From contig JAJEKV010000041.1 of assembly GCA_021234155.1 (NCBI GenBank), forward strand, positions 3,462,829 to 3,526,828: DNA of 64,000 nucleotides, read 5' to 3'. Positions 58,405-64,000 of the stretch are shown here, in pieces (within the stretch, counting starts at the first letter, position 1; every line of letters begins with the position of its first letter). A model generated the notes under the pieces. It was not told where the DNA came from. It did no database searches and saw only the letters and a program-made list of their open reading frames with translations. This DNA comes from Isoetes taiwanensis. Its lineage: Eukaryota > Streptophyta > Lycopodiopsida > Isoetales > Isoetaceae. The position numbers and the translations under genes were made by a program.

Positions 58405-59250
58405 AATTCACAATTGTTTGTGTTTCGACCTTACCCTTAATTTCTGCAAGCTCACCTAATCAACTAATTTTGTCCTATAAAGAATCATACAAGTAAACTA
58501 TAAGTGAAAGAATAGAATCAAAATTGATAAAGTGATGTCGTTATTAATCTCTAAACTTTTAGTCATTTGGACCAATGATGATTTGCGACTAGACCACAGA
58601 TAGCAGTCTATTTTGATTTGTTATAGTAAAAGTTTTTCATATTTTTCTTTGGCTCTTCTTGCATTGGTTCCTTGATATGAGATTGTTTGAGGATGTAAAT
58701 TTGTAAAGTCATATCTTAAGCCACAAATCTAGAATAAACATGGAAGACATAATATAATTGATGCTATCTATTTTAGTACAATCCTCAAGATAATGAGCAA
58801 CAGATATTTAGTATGAACAATGTGGTCCAGGAGCTACTCATCTCCCAAAACTCAACTTGAGATGAGACTATAGACCAAGGCAGGTACATAAATCATTTTT
58901 TATTTTTTTAACCATGCCTTTTGCTCTTTTCACAAGCTTATGTTTCCCCCGCCCCGAAGGGTTTTCAAGGGAAAAACCTTAGCAGTAATAGGTCTGCTGG
59001 CATGCTGTACAATTGTGTAGGACAGTTCAATACCGTTCCGGAGGACACAACTGAGTCCGTGTGAACATGAAGCTTTTAGTACTTGACCCCTGGGTCTGCT
59101 AGAGCATAACTCGCAAGAATGGGAGCAGGTACATTTTTGTGTATTTCTTATGTGAAGCTAACTACCACATATGAATTCTTAGAAAGGGATTGGCTATTGT
59201 GTCCTTGATTTTATACGATACTTTTTGTAACCTTAAAATGCCCTTTAATT
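58405..59250 (+). repeat. Second copy of part of the CACTA element
   Basis: 58405-58944 aligns with about 48032-48600, and 59057-59250 with about 49035-49230, in the same orientation (for example AATTTTGTCCTATA, GAATCATACAAGTAAACTAT and TTATGTGAAGC). The piece corresponding to 48600-49035 is missing, and LINE 3' sequence (58945-59057) stands in its place. The terminal CACTA repeat is not present at 59250. Confidence 0.85.
58945..59057 (-). mobile_element. LINE family A 3' fragment cut inside the hairpin
   Basis: Minus strand reads TATTACTGCTAAGGTTTTTC, GAAAACCC-TTCG-GGGCGGGGG, then stops; the distal arm, terminal block and tail are gone. The upstream part matches the 3' UTR start near 45630-45700. 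It lies within the second CACTA-type copy. Confidence 0.8.
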
Positions 59251-59795
59251 TTTGTTTTGGTTGTTATCGAGATGTTATTTATTTGGTTTAGGAAAAAAAT
59301 GAAAAGTAAAAAAACATGGGTAAGTTCATGAATCACATATAAACTATTAAATATAGCACAAATGCCATAACACACTAAAACAAAAATTTTCAATTTTTTT
59401 GTTCAATACAAAGTGTGGTCGCATTTGTTTTTTTTTTCAAACTAAAAAACACAAGATATCCATCCCCATAGCCATGAGCTCAACTCATGCACCCTGTTTG
59501 CGAGACTGCTGCAAACAACCACTCCAAATGCATGGCTGTTATATTCCATGTCTATTATGAGGTCATGCTTGCCAATGTACGTGACTTGGCGTCGATGCTT
59601 CTGTGATGTGAATTTTATTGTGGTTGTATATATTAAATAATTAAGGAGATGACGTAGCATAAGGGGTGATGTGGCAATGAAGTAATTAAAGGAAGTTAGA
59701 ATTAGGAAAAAAAAAAGGGGAAAACGTAAGAAGGAGGAAGGAAGGAGGAGATCTCGGAATATAAAAAAGAGAAGGAAGGAAGGAAGGAAGTATAT
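59251..59795. other. Spacer before the minus-strand LINE
   Basis: 59265-59420 resembles 53155-53300 (both contain CATATAAACTATTAAAT and a nearby CCATAACACAC). A GGAAG/GGAAA purine tract at about 59705-59795 precedes, and includes, the LINE tail. Confidence 0.5.
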
Positions 59796-59885
59796 TTTAA
59801 CGTCCGCGGAGGCCAAACTTGACCTATGAGACGGTACATGCAGTACACAAAGCAGATAAAACGACACGCTACTATACAATGTGTC

Positions 59886-59939
59886 CCTACTACTGGGATG
59901 AAAAAACCCCCACATGGGAGGAAAAACCCTGGTAGTAGG
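59886..59939 (-). other. LINE 3' UTR hairpin (short form)
   Basis: CCTACTAC and GTAGTAGG pair perfectly. Inside are AGGGTTTTTCC, CCC-ATGT-GGG and GGTTTTTTCATCCC. The GAAAAC strand of the longer form is lost and the loop is ATGT. Confidence 0.82.
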
Positions 59940-60104
59940 CTCTCAGATCCCTTGTCTTGTAAGGGATTCTCTGACGGTAGAGACTTGCAAAATGTAGGAT
60001 GCGAGACGTGCAACCATTGACGATGCCAGCAATTGATGCAGCGGTGCTGCAGATCATCTAAGATTAGCATGTGTTGCTCGGATATGCGTATATGCCGGAC
60101 ACTC

Positions 60105-61822
60105 TTACAGAGCATGGTGCTCATCCTCTACTGTCCGCATGTGGCAACACTGGCATATTCTCTCATGCCGAGGGATTCTCTGCCCTCCATCTGTAGTCCA
60201 ACGACCTGTTTCAATTCTGAGATGATGGGACCCCGTCCTCACGGAGGCAATAGCTCTCCGTTTCTTCATAGATATATGCGCTTTCAAGTACTGGTGTGGG
60301 CCATGTTCCAGTGTTGGATTAACTTGCGTGTGGTAGTGCTCTGTTTTAGGCTTTGCACGAGTGGCTGCATCCCACAGAGTGGTGGCAAAGCGCTCATTCA
60401 GGTGTGCAACCTGTCCCTGAGCATCAGGCATAGCCACAATCTGCTGGTAGTCTATATACCACGTTGCGAACCACCCCTGACAATGCTCCTGCCATACCCT
60501 CCTCAGTTGTTGTGGCTCTTGTGCCAATAACAAAGCCCTCGGGGGAAGACGTCGTGCATCCATGCTGGTGACCTTGTGGAAATATGCAAGATGTCTGCGC
60601 ATAGCGGAATGTTGCAGGGGCCAGAATCCAGTCTCATATAGCAAAATCTGATAAGGCACCGTGTCCTTGATGCCTAGGCTGTATGTTAAGAAGGCCTTTT
60701 GCACCCTCTCTAGCTTATCCCGTGTGTTCTTGCTAATTCTTTGGACCCCGGACCTCTACCCCATACAACAATACCGGTTCAACGAAAGTGCTCACGAACA
60801 GTGTGCTCTCGTGCCCGTCACATAGATCTATTCTCAGAAGCGCCTATTCTCATAGCATAGCATACTGGGCTTTCCATCCCGCGACCGACCTTTCCCACAC
60901 GGTCATCCCATAACATGCTAGCGCAAAAAGTCGATTCCCGGATACTTGAAGGTCCTTACAACATCCACCTTCGTCCCTCTCGTAATAGAGATCTGGGATA
61001 TCATCTTTGCGAGGAGAGGACCGCCAAGAGCTTAGTTTTCTGCGGGTTCACCGCCATTCTGTTGTGTCCGCGTAACTCACTAAGAGCGTCCAAATGCTTT
61101 CCGCATACTCTTGGTCGTATGGGATAGCAAGTCTACATCGTCTGCGCATAGAGCAATTGCCTTATACCGTATGCCTCGATAGTCAGCTGGGGCCACCGCC
61201 CCATGTTCTTGCATCCGTGTCTCCAACTTGTCAATGTAGAGACCAAAGAGCGTTGGAGATAATGGACATCCCCGTTTAACCCCTATGGTGCTAGCAACTT
61301 CGGCGGTCCGATGCGCATAATGCAAAGATATATCCCATCATAGAGTCTATAGATGACATTTTGTAAGTCATGTGGGGCATGCAGCACCTGCAAATGCTGC
61401 CACAACAGGTCCCAAGGTTCCGTATCATATGCCGTCTTGAAATCTATGAAACAGCAGTACAGGTCACGCCACGCATTGCGAGTAGCTTCCATAAGGATTC
61501 TGAGAGTGAATATATGGTCGATTGTGGAGTGGGCAGGGCAAAACCCCGTCTGGCCAACTACACGCACTCCAGCTTCCTCAGCCCACTGAGTTAACTTTTT
61601 CTCCACCACACCTGCTAAAAGCTTTGCGAGTAATGGGCTCACCATGATCATGCGGTAGTTCACCGAATCATCCTTATTACCTGTCTTATGAATTGGGGTG
61701 ATCTTGCTAACCATCCACTCCCCTGGGAGACCCTCCCTTATGGCCTGGTTAATGATCGCTGTCAGAGGCCCTAGCAAAGCTGGCCCACCCCATTTCAATA
61801 ACTCGGCTTGAAGTCCCTGCAA
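60105..61822 (-). pseudogene. LINE reverse transcriptase and zinc-finger C-terminus
   Basis: RT blocks: LQGLQAELLKWGGPALLGPL, WMVSKITPIHKTGNKDDSVN, YRMIMVSPLLAKLLAGVVEK, VGQTGFCPAHSTIDHIFTLR, LYCCFIDFKTAYDT, then VKRGCPLSPTLFGLYIDKLE. The catalytic block reads ALCADDVDLL, with Cys where YADD has Tyr. The frame is then lost for about 350 bp and resumes at KAFLTYSLGIKDTVPYQILL, YETGFWPLQHSAMRRHL and ERICQCCHMRTVEDEHHAL near 60105-60704. Tyr-to-Cys before ADD is one base change and probably a decay mark. Confidence 0.88.
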
Positions 61823-62145
61823 GTCCTTCGCTTTGCCATTAGCCAGGTGTCTAAGGCCCTGTTGGGTGTCTTCCTACTGATCTGGAACCCCAGCAGCTGC
61901 TCCTGGGGGATCATACAACTCCTCCAAGCGATGCATCCACTGGTCTATGGTAATATTGCCGGGTGGTTGATGCCTCTTGTACAACACCCTACGCCAGAAG
62001 GCTTTCGGCTCGGTCATCAACAAATCAAACATGCGCTGTTGATGGTATGCAATGTACGCATGCTTTTTGGATTTCAAGAATGCTCTATAATCCTGAATGG
62101 CCTGCTGCCGCAGCTGTGGATCTGAGACGAGGCGTAGTTGGGTCT

Positions 62146-63120
62146 TTAGAGCCTTGCACTCAGCGTCAAACCAGGATTCTGAGGGAACTGCGCAGTGTCC
62201 ATTCGCGAGCGATCCCTCGCTGCAAAGCATGCACTAGCTGCTGTGAGTAAGGCGTTTACAAGCCACTCCCCCCTATCATGTAACGTGAAAAGGGCATCAA
62301 TTCCCTGCAGTTCACGTTCCAACACAAACTCATATTCTGCTTGCTTTCGATAGTCGGGGGTGTATCTCAACCCCTGATGGTTTCTACCTTGTGATTGCGC
62401 TACTGAGTGCTCCCAATCCAAAGTGACATAAAGTGGATAGTGGTCCGACAAAGCCTCCTCATCTCCTGTTCGTGTGCCAATTGAGAGCTCTCTGATCATG
62501 TCAAGTCCTACCACTGGAGCAAGGAGATAGTCTACCATGCTAGCTCCACCATCATGTCTATCGCTCTTGCAAGTAAAACCCCCTGATTGCGGCCATCTGA
62601 GCATACCATTGCACACTACCATGTCAAAGACCTGACAGAGTTGAACCAACTCCCTTCCAAAGGCTTTGGTGACTATATCTTGAGACTATCTGGCATGTTG
62701 GGGTGCAGCTGTTTCAAGCCAGAGTGGGTCAGAATCGGCCTCTCCCTGGAAGGTAATCGACTGCAGCTGTGCAGTGCGGGCATTGAAATCTCCTAACAAG
62801 AGCACATGCCCTTGCTGGCGATATTGCTTTATGTCATCATACAGATCTCTATAAGGCATTTGTACATCCGTGTCTGCCTCCTGGACCTAGTAGAACTTAG
62901 AGGCTGCATGGGGTATATAACAGCGTGCAATAAACAATGGACGATCTTTGAGGCTCCAAAGATTCTCACCCACGTAGCGGTTAAGTCTGTCAGCCTTGTG
63001 GAGCGAGACCGTGGCTGCTATAGCATCTTTGAAGTAGCATGCCACCCCTCCATATCCTCGCTTTCCATGGCGCGCATTAGCGAGTCCGACAGCTGATGCC
63101 CACGATATTCCCATGTCTCT
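62146..63120 (-). pseudogene. LINE APE-type endonuclease region
   Basis: Contains GKRGYGGVACYFKDAI, SLHKADRLNRYVGENLW, FIARCYIPHAASKFY, then after frame changes LLLGDFNART near 62790, DMVVCNGMLRWPQSGG, GGASMVDYLLAPVVGLDMIR, DEEALSDHYPLYVTLDW and, after another break at about 62230, SWFDAECKALKTQLRL. Asp/Asn (GDFN) and SDH catalytic blocks are kept; the N-terminal Glu block was not located. Confidence 0.82.
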
Positions 63121-63899
63121 TGCAAGAAGATAATGTCCATACACAGAAGCGATCCCAAAGAAGGCCGCCGCCCTTCTTCCGTGGGAATCCCCTACGGTTC
63201 CATGATACAAGCTGGAGACACCGTCCCTATCTTTGCCTGTGGCGGTTGTCCCGCACCGGCTCCGGGGGTTGCGGGGGCCGTTCAGTGGTGCCCGAAAGCA
63301 CCGGTCCCGGGCTGCTGCATCCGGTTTGCCGCCTCCGGAGGTGAAAGGTCTAGATGTCCCCGCCCCCATCGCCGCTGCCTCAAGCATCTTGTTGGCGGAG
63401 GTACAAACACCTTCATCTTGCCATTAACCAAGCCCGCCGATTCCCCGCCTTTGTCGACTTGTCCGATTTTTGTGAACTCCTCTCGTCTCTCCTTTTGTTG
63501 CACCGGAGTAAGATCTGCGTGTCCAAGTATATTGATGTCCCCTTCAACCGCTAGCGTTGCGTTCGCAATAGAGTCTTCGATGCCCGGTCCAACATGGAAT
63601 TTGACCACGGGGGTCTCATGTTTGGCCCCCGACTACGGGTCGGGTTTCTCCCCCAAATCTTTGCGGTTGTAGTCCGCCTAGCACCGGGGGCATTAAGCTT
63701 AGCCGCGCAGATCTTCCCCATGCTCTTCGTGAAAAGCCCCTGGACAATGAGGTTCAACCGACGGGATTGGCGATCCCGCTCCTCGCTGGCGACCTGCCTG
63801 ATTCCCCTCGGGCCACCTCTCGCCTCCAAAGATTGAACGCATCTGCTGATACCGCGCCTCGGCAAAGACTGCTCGTTTCATCTCCGAAATGGAGGTCAT
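63121..63899 (-). pseudogene. LINE ORF1 remnants
   Basis: Pieces of the ORF1 RNA-binding domain are visible in different frames: RQSRRLNLIVQGL, EDSIANATLAVEGDINILGH and ADLTPVQQKERREEFTKIGQ, the last matching the QDLTPMQQESRRQQL block of the 17.9-kb copy. ATG candidates lie at 63865 and 63899. The coiled-coil part is mostly beyond recognition. Confidence 0.65.
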
Positions 63900-64000
63900 A
63901 CATCTCTCGGTGAAACTCGGCCATCCTCTAGAGAGACAAGTGGAGATTTACAGAGGCGATCAAAAGGTAAGATAATGCTTGGTGTTTAAAAAAAAAAAAA

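Larger units (their letters stand above)
59796..63990 (-). mobile_element. Long LINE family A copy, 3' end intact, 5' end at window edge
   Basis: Reading down from the window edge: ORF1 remnants, endonuclease, reverse transcriptase, C-terminal zinc finger, 3' hairpin (59886-59939), terminal block (GGCCTCCGCGGACGTTAAAA) and a CTTC-repeat tail at about 59770-59796. It covers at least 4.2 kb and is the most complete copy here at the 3' side. Frameshifts occur in every part. It supplies the 3' half missing from the copy at 16.7-20.9 kb. Confidence 0.9.

Noticed and set aside
57501-58459. Overlapping Cys/Leu/Ser-rich open frames as a membrane protein gene
   Set aside because: Frames overlap without splice logic, and composition follows the TTG/TCT-rich DNA with a local tandem duplication.

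Overview
This is nuclear DNA of a land plant, and almost all of it is transposon debris and broken genes. Evidence for a plant: a PLS-class PPR gene with E and DYW domains, a phytoene desaturase exon, plant bestrophin-like and NFD4-like fragments, a Tnp2-type CACTA transposase and a Copia element primed by initiator tRNA-Met. Introns are short, spacers are AT-rich, and LINE debris is very abundant. A fern or other seedless plant would fit, but that placement is inference.

Layout. 0.2-3 kb: three unrelated host-gene fragments (NFD4-like transporter, bestrophin-like channel, phytoene desaturase exon), all on the minus strand. 3.5-4.6 kb: nested direct repeats around a LINE-type hairpin. 5-9 kb: weak or unrecognised gene pieces and a one-armed copy of a foldback element. 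9.3-11.2 kb: a Copia fragment fused in frame to the 3' half of a LINE. 12.0-12.6 kb: a possible 5' end of an unrecognised minus-strand gene. 12.8-16.6 kb: a decayed CACTA (Tnp2) transposase and a degenerate repeat array. 16.6-20.9 kb: a LINE 3' end, then a nearly full-length but frameshifted LINE. 22-29.5 kb: a coiled-coil gene split by a decayed Copia element. 31-34.7 kb: the PPR-DYW gene, the best-preserved host gene, with two reading-frame breaks. 36-37 kb: another LINE fragment. 37.6-49.7 kb: one old LINE of a second family, cut into five collinear pieces. The DNA between them is a 4.7-kb segment with an aldo-keto reductase pseudogene, a segment beginning with a foldback element, a 5'-truncated LINE of the first family, and a 2.6-kb CACTA-ended element. 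50-52.5 kb: an unrecognised gene and a kinase pseudogene. 53.8 kb: a 68-bp LINE insertion with a perfect 11-bp target duplication. 58.4-64 kb: a second copy of part of the CACTA element, then a long minus-strand LINE running to the window edge.

The most interesting signal is the LINE 3' end. At least six places carry the same RNA-like hairpin. Its stem sequence differs between copies but stays paired, its loops vary (UUCG, GAAA, AUGU), and it lies upstream of a shared terminal block and short tandem tails. No host gene could be confirmed intact, and no tRNA, rRNA, CRISPR or organelle gene was seen.
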